Source: Aselliscus stoliczkanus (lineage: Eukaryota > Chordata > Mammalia > Chiroptera > Hipposideridae). Taken from it: DNA of 64,000 nucleotides. Where the stretch lies: positions 65,244,771 through 65,308,770 of the forward strand of contig CM066737.1 of NCBI GenBank assembly GCA_033961575.1, in the 5' to 3' direction. Each line of letters starts with the position of its first letter. The first letter of the stretch is position 1. Shown piece by piece: positions 9,986 through 21,544 of the stretch. The notes below the pieces were generated by a model. The model did no database searches. It was not told where the DNA came from and saw only the letters and a program-made list of their open reading frames with translations. The position numbers and the translations under genes were made by a program.

Positions 9986-11219
9986 CTTGAGTTTCTGTTC
10001 TTCCTTTTTGTTAATGTTTATTTTTCATAACTATTGATGTGCCTTTTATGTTTCCTTTTTTTTTAAATTGTTTTTAGTCAGGCTGTGCTTAGAGTATAGG
10101 GTTTATAAAGCAAATTTTACAAATTTGAGTACCATATAATTCAACTGCTTTTTCCAAAAACTGTTTCACAACTTTTGTCCTACCCTTGACTAAGTCACAA
10201 ATAAGGGCCTTGTTTCAACATCAGATATGCTCACTGAAAATTCTTCACCAGTTCAGAAAAACATAACATGTAGTTTATGTCCTGGCATCATTTTATTATG
10301 TTCTATAAGACACAATATTTAGTTAACCTACTTTTATTCTAACTCAATCAATTGGTTAATAAAGAATTTAGGTTTGTTTCCTTTTTTGAACAACTTCCCT
10401 AAAACACCATCTGTAATTAGCAATGCAAATTGCTTTAACCACAAATATTTCCTGTGGTTTTTATTCAGAAGGGAGCCAACAGGAATTTTTGCTCAGATGT
10501 CTCAGAGATCAGGGGACTCTATTAAAAGAACCTTTAACTCCAAACCTGTACTTTCTGAATATAGGCAAATTGACTGAAACTGCCTGTATTGAGAAATATA
10601 GTGCTTTACGTTCTTGTTTCAGTTGTATTATTTGGCAATCATTAATGAGTTGTTACCTCAGAATCCAGATGAATGTTTTAGCATATTGCAGTAGATGATT
10701 CTGGGGAGACTAGCAGATGACATTTAATTTTATAAATCTAGGTAAGGCTAGGAAATGTGTATACATAGAAAACATTTCACTTGACTCTTCACAAAATTAC
10801 CCGTGGTTTAATTTACTTTCATCTACATTTTGCTTTCTCTAGAGATAATTTCTGAAATCTATTATGCCTTTATTTATGTGTGTTTTAAAAATTAAACATT
10901 GTATACAAAAGAAGGAAGAAGGAACAATTACTTAAGTGAAATTTTTCCTCAAGACAGACACTGTGATTGATGTCTAGTAATGGGGATGGAAAGAGTATTA
11001 TGCATATGCAGTAAAAGTTTCTTTCCTGGAATTCCAAAAGGAAATTTGAAAATGCAGGATACCACTTAAATAGGTATGTTGAAATTCAGGAATCCACTAA
11101 AATCTTTTTGTATCAATTACACCAAGGTTTTTATGCGTTCTTTAAAGTAGTTCTATGATTGTTTGCATCAATTTTACCTCAGGAATCTTTGTTTTTGACT
11201 TTGGAGAAAAGGGTTTTAT
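9986..11219. other. Unassigned DNA
   Basis: No repeat, RNA or coding signature recognised. Two overlapping frames of 67 and 91 codons at 10374-10698 lack motifs and are probably chance. Confidence 0.45.
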
Positions 11220-11233
11220 TAGACAATGATTCT

Positions 11234-11343
11234 ATTTTTTTTTTTTTTTGAGGACAGTGTCACTGGCCCTCATATGTGGGACCCGAACCGGGGCTGCTGG
11301 CTTCCCAAGCCAGCACTTAACCACTGCGCCACTCTGCCAGCCC
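11234..11343 (-). mobile_element. Short tRNA-derived SINE
   Basis: Perfect 14-bp target duplicate TAGACAATGATTCT at 11220-11233 and 11344-11357. Between them lie a T run, GTGTCACTGGCCCTCATATG, the reversed B box GGACCCGAACC and the reversed head. The clean duplication and tail suggest a fairly recent insertion. Confidence 0.95.
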
Positions 11344-11357
11344 TAGACAATGATTCT

Positions 11358-13038
11358 TAAGAGCAAGGACATTGTTGCAGAAGAATGATTTGCTTGGGGA
11401 ACTCATGAGGTGCCAGCACTGTCGGAGTTTTAGAGCATGGTAGATTAGGTATAAAACTAAAATAACTATCTTGTGCCTAGTGTCAGAAAATGGTGTAATA
11501 ATTCTCATTTCATTTAAGCCTGTAATTTGTATTTGATTGAATAATATGGCATCTTCTTCAGCAACCCCACCCCCTGCATTCTTAAATTCAAAGCACGGAT
11601 ACAAGCCTTGTTCTATCTCCTCTTTTTCTACCCAGAATCTTGCTTTTACTTGAAATGTAGCATATACTTTGAATGCAGCTGTATTTAGAACTCAGTGGAT
11701 ATTTTCCAGTCTATATATTTTGTAATTAACATTTTTTTTTCAAATAATCACTAAAGGTGCTTTTGTAAAGGTGCATTAAGGCCTTTTCCTCCAGCTAATT
11801 GACTAACATCATAGTTGTGGAAAACTCTGTCTGTGTTTTAAGTGGGCTTATAATGAGAAAGTATTTTACTACTAGCTAACACCTAAGAGTTTAGTATACT
11901 TGCACCTATACCTATGTTAGGAGGAGTGATATTTGTTTAAAATGTTTTTGCTTGTAGTGCAAGAAAGGGTGGCTCATGCAGTCAGGGATCTTGAAGAAAA
12001 TGCACCTCCTTAAGAATGATGAGAAATAGTATTTAAGCTACATGAGATGAGATAATAAGAACCCATCTCTCATATGTGTTTTTTTCTGGTTTAGATTGAT
12101 ATCCACTTTTAAAATAGATAGCCCTTCACTCTTTCATTATACCGCCCACTTTGCCTTAGAATCACATAGGACTCAAATGATTTCCTCAATTAACCCCAAA
12201 ATATTTTCTTGATACAGGTTAATAATCAGCCCATATTTCCTCTAGAGCTTTATTTATTTATTTAGATTAGTGCTTTAATTCTTTCCCTTCAAGAGATGAA
12301 TAAAAAGAATGCCTCTTTAAATATAGATAATACATGCCTCCCTGACAAGATTTCTCGAACTTGGCTCTGAGGGCTAATAATATGTGTTTCTCAAAAAGGA
12401 GAAACATCGCATGATAAAGTTAAACAATTCTTTAGCACAAGGCTTTTTAAAGCATTTAGAGCGCTACTGAATATTTTGAAGAGAGTCATAAAACATGGCA
12501 TGCAATTCTTCCTCTGTTTTTTTCTTAGAAGATACATTACTATTTCTCCAACAGTACTATATCAGGGAGCAGTCTGCTCATTACTAACAGGGCATGAAGA
12601 TACTATATCTCCTCTTACTTCATTTTAATCTTGTGTTTTTTTGTCTATTTGTCTTACTGCTTATTTTGGTATGAAGTATTTGAAGATCTAAATAACTCAG
12701 GAGAGGTCTAATTAAATAGAATTTATAGGCAGCATTAATGCCCACTTTGTTTTGTTTTGCCTAAGCACTGTTAATTTATCTCCACACTTAATCCTCTTAT
12801 GTTATAAAATTACTTTAAAAAATCTTTGGGAAATGTCTAGGACATATGTAAAATAACAGTAAACCTATGAAACTTTACTATTAGTTCAATGTATGAGACT
12901 CAAAGCTTCAAAAATTACTCCACTTTACTTAGAACTTGAAATCTAATAGATTATTAATTGTGCCAAAAAGATGAGGTTATAGGATAGTGGATTAATCAGA
13001 TTCACTATTTAGGCAACTGTATTCTTAGTTTCACCATC
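11358..13038. other. Unassigned DNA
   Basis: I see no gene or clear element. There is a short TTTA run near 12250, and composition is uniformly AT-rich. Confidence 0.45.
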
Positions 13039-13054
13039 AAAAATACCTCCTTTG

Positions 13055-13505
13055 GGGCCGGCCGAGTGGCGCAATGGTTAAGCGCTGGCTTTGGGATGCC
13101 AGCGGCCCCGGTTCGGATCCCACATGAGGGCCAGTGACACTGCCCTCTACAGCTAACAACAGCTCCACCTGGAGCTGGGCTGTGCGAGCCCCGGTGATGG
13201 TGTGGGCTGCAGCCCCTGCTGCAGTGGGCTGCCATAGGCTACAGTGAGTGGTCGGCAGCCAACGTGAGCGGCTGGCAGCCAAGCGTGAGCTGCCAATAGC
13301 CGCAGTGAGCGACATCCAGAGGCCAGCGACTGATCTGCCTCATCCGGGAAGAGCGCAATGACGATACCAACAGTGAAGCAACATCCTCCGCAACTAAACT
13401 GAAGAACAAAAAGACAGCAACTTGTCTGTTTCCCTTCCCCGATTCCCCAACGCTGTTCCCCTCCACCAATTCCCCAATAAAATCTTTAAAAAAAAAAAAA
13501 AAAAA
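13055..13505 (+). mobile_element. Long tRNA-derived SINE, complete
   Basis: Best copy of the long form. Target duplicate AAAAATACCTCCTTTG lies at 13039-13054 and 13506-13521. The head has A box TGGCGCAATGG and B box GGTTCGGATCC. The body holds CTGCAGCCCCTGCTGCAGTG and three imperfect repeats of a GTGAGYGRYYGGCAGCCAA-like unit (13228-13300). The tail ends CCCCAATAAAATCTTT and an A run. SINEs of this type are copied by RNA polymerase III from the head and retroposed by LINE machinery. Confidence 0.95.
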
Positions 13506-13521
13506 AAAAATACCTCCTTTG

Positions 13522-14343
13522 AGTGCTTTTGTGGAACTTTCTTTGACAGTCTTTTTGTATTTGATCTTCTTTACATCTCCATCCAGAGGAGTTCATTTTG
13601 AATCATTGCTGCTTCTACATGCAGTTTACTTTATGTGCTTACTTCTGCTCATTTGAATCTTTGAACATCTGGGAGAGTTCATTTTTAAAATCCTATAATC
13701 ATTTGGTTTTATTGCTACACTTCAAGTCACCTAATCTCATCCACAGTATAAAGAAGGGTGGGTGTTTAATGAGAGAAATGTGAAATACTTGATAAGTCAA
13801 ATTGCCTACAACTTCCTCTACTGACATCCTTTCTTTGGCAGGCAGGTAACTGTGATTGCCATTGGATTTCTCCTTCTTATTAACCTACATGTATGTTTCT
13901 TTTACAAAGCCCATTCCAAAACATATGTTATATAAAGATGTTCTGAAAAATAACACTTGATTAGTATTGGAGTGTGGGACTGAGATCTGAGGGGTGTCCT
14001 ATGGTACAGAAAGCCTCTAACTCTTCCTTAGAAAAACTCAAAAGACATCTGCTCTCTCTACTACATACTTTAATAGAAAGAAATAGTTAAGTATGATAGC
14101 AATATAGTATGATTTAATTTGATCCAATATATATAAAAAACTCTTTTGACTGTCTTTATGTCCCAGGTGATCTCTTTCTAAATCAAGAATGAATATAAAG
14201 GATTAATTGCAAAACTCTAAGAAAAACGTTCCTTTCTGAAAACACTTTATTATTTCTTCTGTAAGAGTAACATTTTTGATAAAGCTGAAGAATGGTATTA
14301 GACTTAGTCTGACAGATACCAAAACATACTAGGAAAAAATATA
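13522..14343. other. Unassigned DNA
   Basis: No gene or element recognised. The small frames here, 61 codons at 13598-13783 and 64 codons at 14183-14377, lack motifs. Confidence 0.45.
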
Positions 14344-14345
14344 TA

Positions 14346-15272
14346 CAGTCATGTGGTACATAATGATGTTTCATCAATGATGGATCACAGATACAATGAT
14401 GGTCCCATAATATAATGGAGTTGAAAATTTCCTATCATCTAGTGACATCACAGCCATCATAAAGTCAGAACACAACACATTACTCATGAGTTTTTCATGA
14501 TGCTGGTGTAAACAAACCTATTGTCCTACCAATCATATAAAAGTATAGCATACAATTATGTACAATACAGAGTATTGATAATGATAATAAATGACTATGG
14601 TTTATGTATTTACTATACTATAACTTTTTTATTGTGATGTTAGAGTGTACTTTTTCTGCTTATTAAAAAAAAGTTTGCTGTAAAACAGTAGGAACTGTTA
14701 TGCTGACAGCAGCCTCATATATCTCATGTTTACCTTCTCTTGAATGAATCACTTTTTTCTTGTGCTTGATTTAATCTCATGTTGTTTTATACAGTAACAT
14801 GCTATACAGGCTTGTAGCCAACAAGCAATAAACTATACCAGGGGTTGGCAAACTTTTGAGAAGGAAGAGCCACAAGAGGTCAGCAAACTGTGGCTCTCGA
14901 GCTGCAGGCTCTGAAGTAAAATTGAAAATGAAAATGAAACTATCATAGTTTCATTTATAAAATTTTTAAAGGATATTATTCAATAATGGTGGTTATGTAA
15001 AACTATATTTATGGCTCTTGAATAATTTTTAAATTGTTGTGAGGGACAGGATTGGCTCTTCCAGGGGTTGGCAAACTTTTGAGAAAGAACATATCCAAAG
15101 AGCCGCATGTGGCTCGTGAGCTGCAATTTGCCAAAACCTTGAACTAAACCAGATAGCCAAGTTGTGTAGTAGGCAATACCATTTAAGTTTGTGTAAGTAT
15201 GCTCTATGGTGTTTGCACAATGACAAAATCAACTGATGATGCATTTCTCACTCATTAAGTGGCACATGATTG
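14346..15272. mobile_element. Tigger-like non-autonomous DNA transposon
   Basis: Ends CAGTCATGTG (left) and CACATGATTG (right, reverse CAATCATGTG) form an inverted repeat, with TA outside both ends (14344-14345 and 15273-15274). The interior matches my memory of an old TA-target mammalian element with GGTCCCATAATATAATGGAG and TTGTGTAAGTATGCTCTATG. A hAT element is nested inside. Without it the element is about 0.6 kb. Confidence 0.75.
14839..15141. mobile_element. hAT element nested in the Tigger-like element
   Basis: Eight-base duplicates AACTATAC (14831-14838) and AACTAAAC (15142-15149), with one change, flank ends CAGGGGTTGGCAAAC and the reverse of TTTGCCAAAACCTTG. An 8-bp duplication and a CAGGG-type end are hAT traits. 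The host element resumes on each side. A perfect 25-bp direct repeat beginning CCAGGGGTTGG occurs at the left end (14838) and again internally (near 15063), so a second copy or a rearranged end lies inside. Confidence 0.75.
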
Positions 15273-15284
15273 TATTCTGATTTT

Positions 15285-15930
15285 TATTAAAAGAGATAGT
15301 TTTTGTCTGTTTTTGAACTTAATATAAATAGAATCATGCAGTATGTACTCTTTGATGTCTTATTTCTTACAACAAAATTTCTAATATTCATCAAAATCAT
15401 GTTGTATTTTATGTTATATATATATTTTAATACTGAATAATATTTTAATGCATGAATATACTGCAGTTTGTTTATCTACTTTCCAGTTGAAAGACATGTG
15501 TATTGTGTCTATTTGAGAGTAATTATGAATAACATTGTTATAAACATTCTTATTAAAATCTTCTCATAGATATATATATTTTCATTTTTCTTGAGTGAAT
15601 ACCTAGAAATGGAATTGCTGGATTATGTAATAAAGGTATGTTTAATTACATAAGAACTCAATAAATGGTTTTCCAATGTGGCTACACTATTTTATACTAC
15701 TAACTAAAATTCGTGAGAATTGCAGTTGTTCCACATCATCATGAAATTTTGAGACTTATGAACACTTAAATTTTAGCTATTTTAATGCTAAATGTATGGT
15801 GGTATTTCTTTATGGTTCAATGTGTATTTCCCTGACAAATAATGATGCTGAACATTTTTCCATGTGCTTATTGACATTAATTTATTTTGTTCTATATATA
15901 TACACAGGTTTTGTCTACTTTTATTGAATT
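15285..15930 (-). mobile_element. Old L1 fragment
   Basis: Degenerate reverse of L1 3' sequence, with AATAGAATCATGCAGTATGT, later GTTTATCTACTTTCCAGTTG and AATGGAATTGCTGGATTATG in the order expected for an old L1M-type tail. No reading frame survives. Confidence 0.6.
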
Positions 15931-16887
15931 GCCCCTTTTAATATTTTTTTATTTTTCAATTACTGTTGACATACAATATTATATTACTTTCAGGTGTACA
16001 ACATAGTGATTAGACATTTCTATAACTTACAAAGTGATCAATCACCCCAATAACTGTACCACACCTCTGACACCATACATGGTTATTACAATGTTATTGA
16101 CTGTATTACTTACACTATACTTTACATCCCCATGACTATTTTGTAACCACAAATGTGTACTTCTTAATCCCTTCCCTTTTTTTACCCATCTCCCAAACCC
16201 CCTCCCATACAGCAACCATCAAAATGTTCTCTGTATATATGAGTGTTTCTCTTCTGTTTATTTTGTTCTTTAGATTCCATATATAAGTGAAATCATATGG
16301 CATTTGTCTTTCTTTGTCTGAGGTATCCCAGTCAACAAAATACCCTCTAGGTTGTTGTTGCAGATGGCAAGATTTCATTCTTTTTTATGGCTGAATAATA
16401 TTCCATTGTATATATGTACCACCTACCCATTATCTATTCATCCATTGATAGACAAGTAGACTGCCTCCAGATCTTGGCCATTATAAACAATATTGCAATG
16501 AACATATGGATGCACATGTCCCTTTGAAGTATTTTTTTTAATTAAATTAATTGGGATGACAATGGTTAATAAAATTACATAGGTTTCAACTGTACAATTC
16601 TATAAAACATCGTCTATATATCACATTGTGTGCTCATCACCCAAAATCAGTTCCCCTTCCATTACCATATATTAGACCCCCTTTACCCTCTTCTATTATC
16701 CCCTCCCCCCTTATGCTCTGGTAACCACCAGACTCTTGTCTGTGTCTATGAGTTTTTTTCTTTCTTTGTTTGTCTTATTCCTTTGTTGCTTTCAGTTTTA
16801 TATCCCACATTTGAGTGAAGTCATATAATTCTTGATTTTTCTGTCGACTTATTTCGCTTAGCATAATCTCAAGATCCATCCATGATG

Positions 16888-17287
16888 TCATAGTATTTTA
16901 TCTTTTCTTATGGCAGGATAGTATTCCATTGTGTATATATACCACATCTTCTTTATCCAATCAACTATTAAAGGATGCCTTGGTTGTTTCCATGTCTTGG
17001 CCACAGTAAATAAAGCTGCAATGAACATCAGAGCACATATATCTTTATGGATAAATGTTTTCAGATTTTTGGGTAAATACCCAGGAGAGGGATTGCTGGG
17101 ACCTATGGTAATTCTGTTCTTAATTTTTTGAGGAGTATCCACACTGCCTTCCATAGCAACTGCACCAATCTGCATTCCCATCAACAGTGTATGAGGGTTC
17201 CTTTTTCTCCACAGACTCTCCAACACTTATTATTATTTGTCTTGTTGATGGCAGCCATTCTAACCGGTGTGAGATGATACCTCCTTG
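16888..17287 (-). pseudogene. L1 ORF2 C-terminal piece
   Basis: Minus-strand frames read the typical ORF2 end: a [14 protein letters not shown] block (shifted from the CGEKGTLIH frame), then FIAALFTVAKTWKQP and DWIKKMWYIYTMEYY. This region lies after the reverse transcriptase and includes the Cys-rich part of ORF2. It is a non-functional fragment of the twin-primed copy. Confidence 0.85.
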
Positions 17288-18305
17288 TGGTTTTGACAAG
17301 ATACAACATCCATTTATGATTAAAATACTTGATAAAATGGGTATAGAAGGAAAATATCTTAACATAATAAAGGCTATATATGACAAAACTTCAACTAATA
17401 TAATTAATAAGGAAAAACTGAAGCCTTTTACTCTGCCTTCAGGAAAAAGACAGGGTTGTTCCCTATCATGTGTTACTCAACATATTATTGCAAGTCCTAG
17501 CCAGAACAATCAGGCAGGAGAAAGAAATGAAAGACATCTGAACTGGGAATGAAGAAATTAAATTGTCACTTTTTGCAGATGACATGATTCTTTATAGAGA
17601 AACCCTAAAGACTCTACCAAAAAGCTATTAGAAACAATAAATGAATACAGTAAAGTTGCCAACTGCAAAATCAAAGTGCAAAAATCCATTACATTCCTAT
17701 ATCCTAACAATGAAATTTCCAAAAAAATGAAAAAAAAACACAAATCTTTTTGCAATTGCAACAAAAAGAACTACATACCTAAGAATTAACTTAACAAAGG
17801 ATGTGAAGGACCTATACGCTGAAAACTATAAGACATTATCAAAAGAATTTGAAGAAGACACACAGAAATGGAAAGACATTCAGTGATCATGGATTGGAAG
17901 AATCAGCATAATTAAAATGGCCATATTACCCAAAGCAATATACAGATTTTATGGAATCTTCATCAAAACCCCAATGGCATTTTTTAAAGAAATGGAACAA
18001 AAAAATCATCAGGTTAGTATGGCATCACAAAAGACCCTGAATAGCCAAAGCAATCCTAAGAAAAAACAAGGCTGGAGGTATCACACTCCCTGATTTCAGC
18101 TTGTACTACAGAGCAATAATAATCAAAACAACATGGTATTGGCAGAAAAACAGACAGACAGACCAATGGAATACAATTGAAAATCCAGAAATGAACCCAC
18201 ATAAATATGGACCAATAATTTTCAACAAAGGTGCCAAAAACATGCAATGGAGAAAAGAAAGGCTCTTCAATAAATGATTCTGGTTAAATTGGAAAGCCCC
18301 GTGCA
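17288..18305 (+). pseudogene. L1 ORF2 reverse-transcriptase piece, inverted
   Basis: Plus-strand translation begins [18 protein letters not shown] and reaches PSGKRQGCSLS within an open stretch to 17552. The catalytic block FADDM is then readable at 17572-17586 in another frame. Later pieces correspond to the thumb and beyond, ending in NWKAPC-like sequence at about 18300. These are reverse-transcriptase motifs of L1 that copy RNA into DNA at the target site. Frameshifts and stops disable it, and both ends are missing. Confidence 0.88.
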
Positions 18306-18346
18306 AACAAAACAGTGTTTAGAGTTTCTTCAGAAAAATACCCAGA

Positions 18347-18656
18347 GTTGGATTACTGGTTCCTTCTTTGTCTTTTGTTATATAGCCTTTTTAAAAGTCT
18401 ATTTTGTCTGGTATAAGTATCGATATGCACCACACTTTTTTTTATTTCCATTTTCTTAAAATATCTTTTTCCATTCATTTATTTTCAGTCTGTGTATTTC
18501 TTTAGATCTGAAGTAAGTCTGTTGTAGGCAAAATATGTAAGGGTTTTGTTTTCTTATCCATTCAGCCATTCTATGTCTTTGATTAAAGCATTTAATCCAT
18601 TTACATTTAGAGTAATTTATCGACAGACATATAGTTATTGCCACTTTATTATTCAT
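18347..18656 (-). pseudogene. L1 ORF2 5' remnant (endonuclease start), copy 2
   Basis: The minus-strand frame starts near 18656 and reads MAEWIRKQNPYIFCLQQTYF and then KEIHRLKINEWKKIF, followed in another frame by ISILIPDKIDF. It stops at the same point as copy 1, next to GGATTACTGG from the ORF2 end. About 90 codons of a normal ORF2 of roughly 1,270 remain on this side. Confidence 0.8.
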
Positions 18657-18676
18657 ATTTTTTATCTATTTTTTTC

Positions 18677-19545
18677 TTAAAGAATTCCCTTTAACATTTC
18701 TTGTAATACTGGTTTGATGATGATGAACTCCTTTAGCTTTTTCTTGTCTGAAAAGCTCTTTATCTGTCCTTTGATTCTAAATGATAGCTTTGCTGGGTAG
18801 AGTAATCTTTGTTGTAGGTCCTTACTTTTCATCACTTTGAATATTTCCTGCTAATCCCTTCTGGCCTGCAAAGTTTCTGTTGAGAAATCAGCTGCCAGTC
18901 TTATGGGAGCTCCCTTGTACATAATGAACTGCTTTTCTTTTGCTGCTTTTAAGATTCTCTCTTTATCTTTAACCTTTGGCATTTTAATCATGATGTGTCT
19001 TGGTATGGGCTTCTTTGGGTTCCTCTTGTTTGGATTCTCTGCACTTCCTGGGATTGTATGTCTATTTCCTTTGCCAGGTTAAGGAAATTTTCCATCATTA
19101 TTCCTTCAAATAGCTTTTCAATTCCTGACTGTCTCTGTTCTCCTTCTGGTACCCGTATGATGCGAATGTTGGTATTCTTGATATTGTCCCAGAGACCCCT
19201 TAAACTATCCTCATTTTTTCAGATTCTGGTTTCTTTTTACAGTTCTGATTGTGTGTTTTATGCCACCTTATTTTCTAAATCACTGGTTCAGTGCTCTGTT
19301 TCATGCAATATACTGTTGATTCCCTCTCTATGTATTCTTCATTTCAGTTATTGTATTTTTCATTTCTGACTAGTTCGTTCTTATGTTTTCTATCTCCAAT
19401 TTTATGTGTCTTGTCTGTTTGTTAAAGTTGTTATTAAGATTACTGAGCATCCCTATAACCAGTGTTTTGAACCTGCATCTGATATATTACTTGTCTCCAT
19501 GTTGTTTATTTCCTTTTATGGAACTTTGTTCTATCCTCTCATTTG
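18677..19545 (-). pseudogene. L1 ORF1 relic, copy 2
   Basis: The minus strand reads an ORF1-like protein in broken frames: a coiled-coil part near 19300-19500, NIRIIRVPEGE near 19150, KEIDIQSQEVQRI near 19065, then KERILK and YKGAP-like blocks near 18920-18960, and an LQEMLKGIL-type end with stop TAA at 18677-18679. ORF1 binds L1 RNA as a trimer. Roughly 290 codons, close to a normal ORF1, but with many stops. The start near 19545 is a guess. Confidence 0.82.
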
Positions 19546-21053
19546 GAATATATTTATTTTCCTCTCCATTTGGTCTGCCTCCCTGTGTTTGTTTCTATGA
19601 ATTAGGTAGAGCTCCTATGTCTCCAGGTCTTAGTAGAATGGCCTTATGTAGTATGCATACATGTCCTGTTGGGCCCAGTGGTGGAGTCTCCCTGGCCACC
19701 TGAGCTGGGTGCACCAGATGTGTCCCTTGCGTGTGTTGTGTGGGCCCTCTTGTTAAAGTTGAACCTTGGTTCCTGTTTACACATCAATTGGAGGGATTGA
19801 CCTTCATGATGATTGGTTGTGAGGACTGGCTGTGACTACAGTGGAGGAGCTTTCATGCAGGAGCTGACCCTACAGAGCAAGATGCCCTTTAGCAGGGCTT
19901 TGGTGCCTGCCCAGTCTGCCCTTTGGGTGTGTTGTCCATGGAGGCAGCCGGGTGGTGCTTCAGCTTGTTCAGAAGCCAGACACCAGGCATCCCTCCCCAA
20001 GGCTCCCTGGGAGGGGCTCTGCTGCAGGCCAAGTTCAGCTGCAGCCTGTGCCCTGTCCAGAGCCACCTGGAATGAACTACTTAGCAATCTGCAAATGGCT
20101 GTCTCCTGTACTGGGTTTGGAGGTGCCTGGGAGAAGCCAACCTCCAAATTGAGGCTGGCTTTCTCCCATGCCATGCTTGGGGCTACTCAGCCAATGGTAC
20201 AGGTCATGCCAAGGCCAAATGCTGCCTGTTTAGGGTTTGTGAACTATTGGGACATTTTAGGAAAGTCCACAGCATGAGGCAACAGAGGCTGTTTGTATGG
20301 AAATCCACTGGAAGTGGTTTAGGTTGGCCTAGAATTTGGGTCAAGAGGAGTCTCAGGGAATCACCAGGCTAGGGTGAAAAGTGTTAGCCATGTTGGTGGA
20401 GACACAGATATGGCGCCTACCTATGTGTGCATACTGGGTCAGGGGAAGGTCCAACAAAGGAACAATGGCTTCTGTCATCACTTCTGTCTGGGAGAAAGCT
20501 GCCCCTCCAGCTCTCAAAGCCTGAAGTTAGACAATTCAGTTACTCCCTGTATGTCCCTGGTGGCTTTTGAGCTGCTGCCCCAGCACTGGAGCTCAGAGTA
20601 AGTGAGTCTGCCACTGAGTAAGTCCATGTGCAGGGCCCTTTAAGAGGAACACCTGGGACTCCAGCAGCCCTCTGCCTCACTCAGCTACAATCTCTGCTGG
20701 TTTTCACAGCCAGAAGTTGTGGGGACTTCTCTTCCATGTACTGGAATCCTGAGCTTGGGTCTTGGTGTGGGACTGGGACCCCTTAGTCCTCAGAGGAGAA
20801 CTCTGCAGCCTAGATATCCTTCCCAAGTTTTAACTGCTACTTGTGGGTGTGAAAGCAGCTCATTCTGCTTCTCTGCCCCTCCTACCAGTGTCGTTGTGGC
20901 TTCTTCTGTATATTCTCAGCAATAGGTGTTCTTTTCAGCAAGACTTCAGGCAATTCTCAATGATAGTTGTTCTGTAGTTTAGTTGTAATTTATGTGGTTG
21001 TGAGAGGATGGAAACACAGCATTTACCTTTTCTGCCCTTGGCCAGAAATCTCT
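19546..21053 (-). promoter_or_regulatory. L1-type 5' UTR, type A (copy 2)
   Basis: GC-rich block collinear with 8421-9985 and ending at the same type of 5' terminus. It presumably held the internal promoter. The open frames in it (for example 154 codons at 19813-20277) have no protein-like signature and are not shared in frame with copy 1. Confidence 0.65.
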
Positions 21054-21540
21054 GAATTGTTTCTTAATTACTCAGTTGTAAGCATTCTTTACATATATTA
21101 GATAGAAGATTCTTGTCAGATATGTCTTGAAAATATTTTCTTTTACTCTGTGACTTGATCTTGCATTTTTAATGGTACCATTTGGTGAACATCAGTTTTT
21201 TTTTTAACATTTTTGACAAAGTCTAATTTATCTTTATATTTTTTATCATGAATGCTCTTCCTGTCCTCAATAAAAAACTTTTACTATCTCATGGTCATGA
21301 GGACATTCTCTTATGGGTTTTTCTATCCTCATTCTTTTTTTTTTTTTTTGAGGGTAGTGTCACTGGCCCTCATATGTGGGACCCGAACCGGGGCCGCTGG
21401 CTTCCCAACCCAGTGCTTAACCACCACGCCACTCAGTCGGCTCTTATAAGTTTTCTAGGTGCTCTATAATTTTAGCTTTTACATTTACATCTGCAATCCA
21501 CTTTAAATTAATTTTGTGCATGATATGAGTTCAGGATCTA
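21054..21540 (-). mobile_element. Old L1 ORF2-region fragment
   Basis: Reverse of a degenerate L1: TTCTTGTCAGATATGTCTTG, AATATTTTCTTTTACTCTGTG, then GTTTTCTAGGTGCTCTATAA and CACTTTAAATTAATTTTG. This order matches the ORF2 central-to-late region read backwards. A SINE at 21334-21441 splits it. Confidence 0.65.
21334..21441 (-). mobile_element. Short tRNA-derived SINE
   Basis: T run, GAGGGTAGTGTCACTGGCCC, reversed B box (GGACCCGAACC) and reversed head ending CACTCAGTCGGC. CTCTTATGGG before and CTCTTATAAG after suggest a target duplication that has since changed. Confidence 0.88.
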
Positions 21541-21544
21541 TATT

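Larger units (their letters stand above)
16524..18311 (-). mobile_element. Young L1 with inverted 5' part (twin priming)
   Basis: From the 3' end: the reverse of the L1 terminus (ATTAATTGGGATGACAATGG) and 3' UTR run to about 17287 on the minus strand. Then, with no spacer, ORF2 reverse-transcriptase coding appears on the plus strand to about 18311. The segment between the two parts of ORF2 is lost. This layout is the known signature of twin priming, where a second primer starts inside the L1 RNA during integration. Confidence 0.88.
15935..21053 (-). mobile_element. Half-L1 (HAL1-like) copy 2, split by a younger L1
   Basis: In sense: 5' terminus near 21053 (reverse of TGCCCTTGGCCAGAA), 5' UTR to 19546, ORF1 to 18677, ORF2 start to 18347, then the same jump as copy 1 to the ORF2 end and 3' UTR (18346-18312 and 16523-15935). 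The 3' UTR resumes logically across the 16524-18311 insertion: CACATGTCCCTTTGAAGTA on one side and GTGTTTAGAGTTTCTTCAG on the other. The unit without its insertion is about 3.3 kb. Its 3' UTR is a single-unit form, unlike copy 1. Confidence 0.78.

Noticed and set aside
10374..10698. Possible small exon (67- and 91-codon frames)
   Set aside because: Two frames overlap on the same strand, with no domain and no convincing splice sites.
13055..13130. SINE heads considered as tRNA genes (here and in the other SINEs)
   Set aside because: A and B boxes are present but the cloverleaf does not form, and each head is followed by a SINE body or tail and flanked by target duplications.
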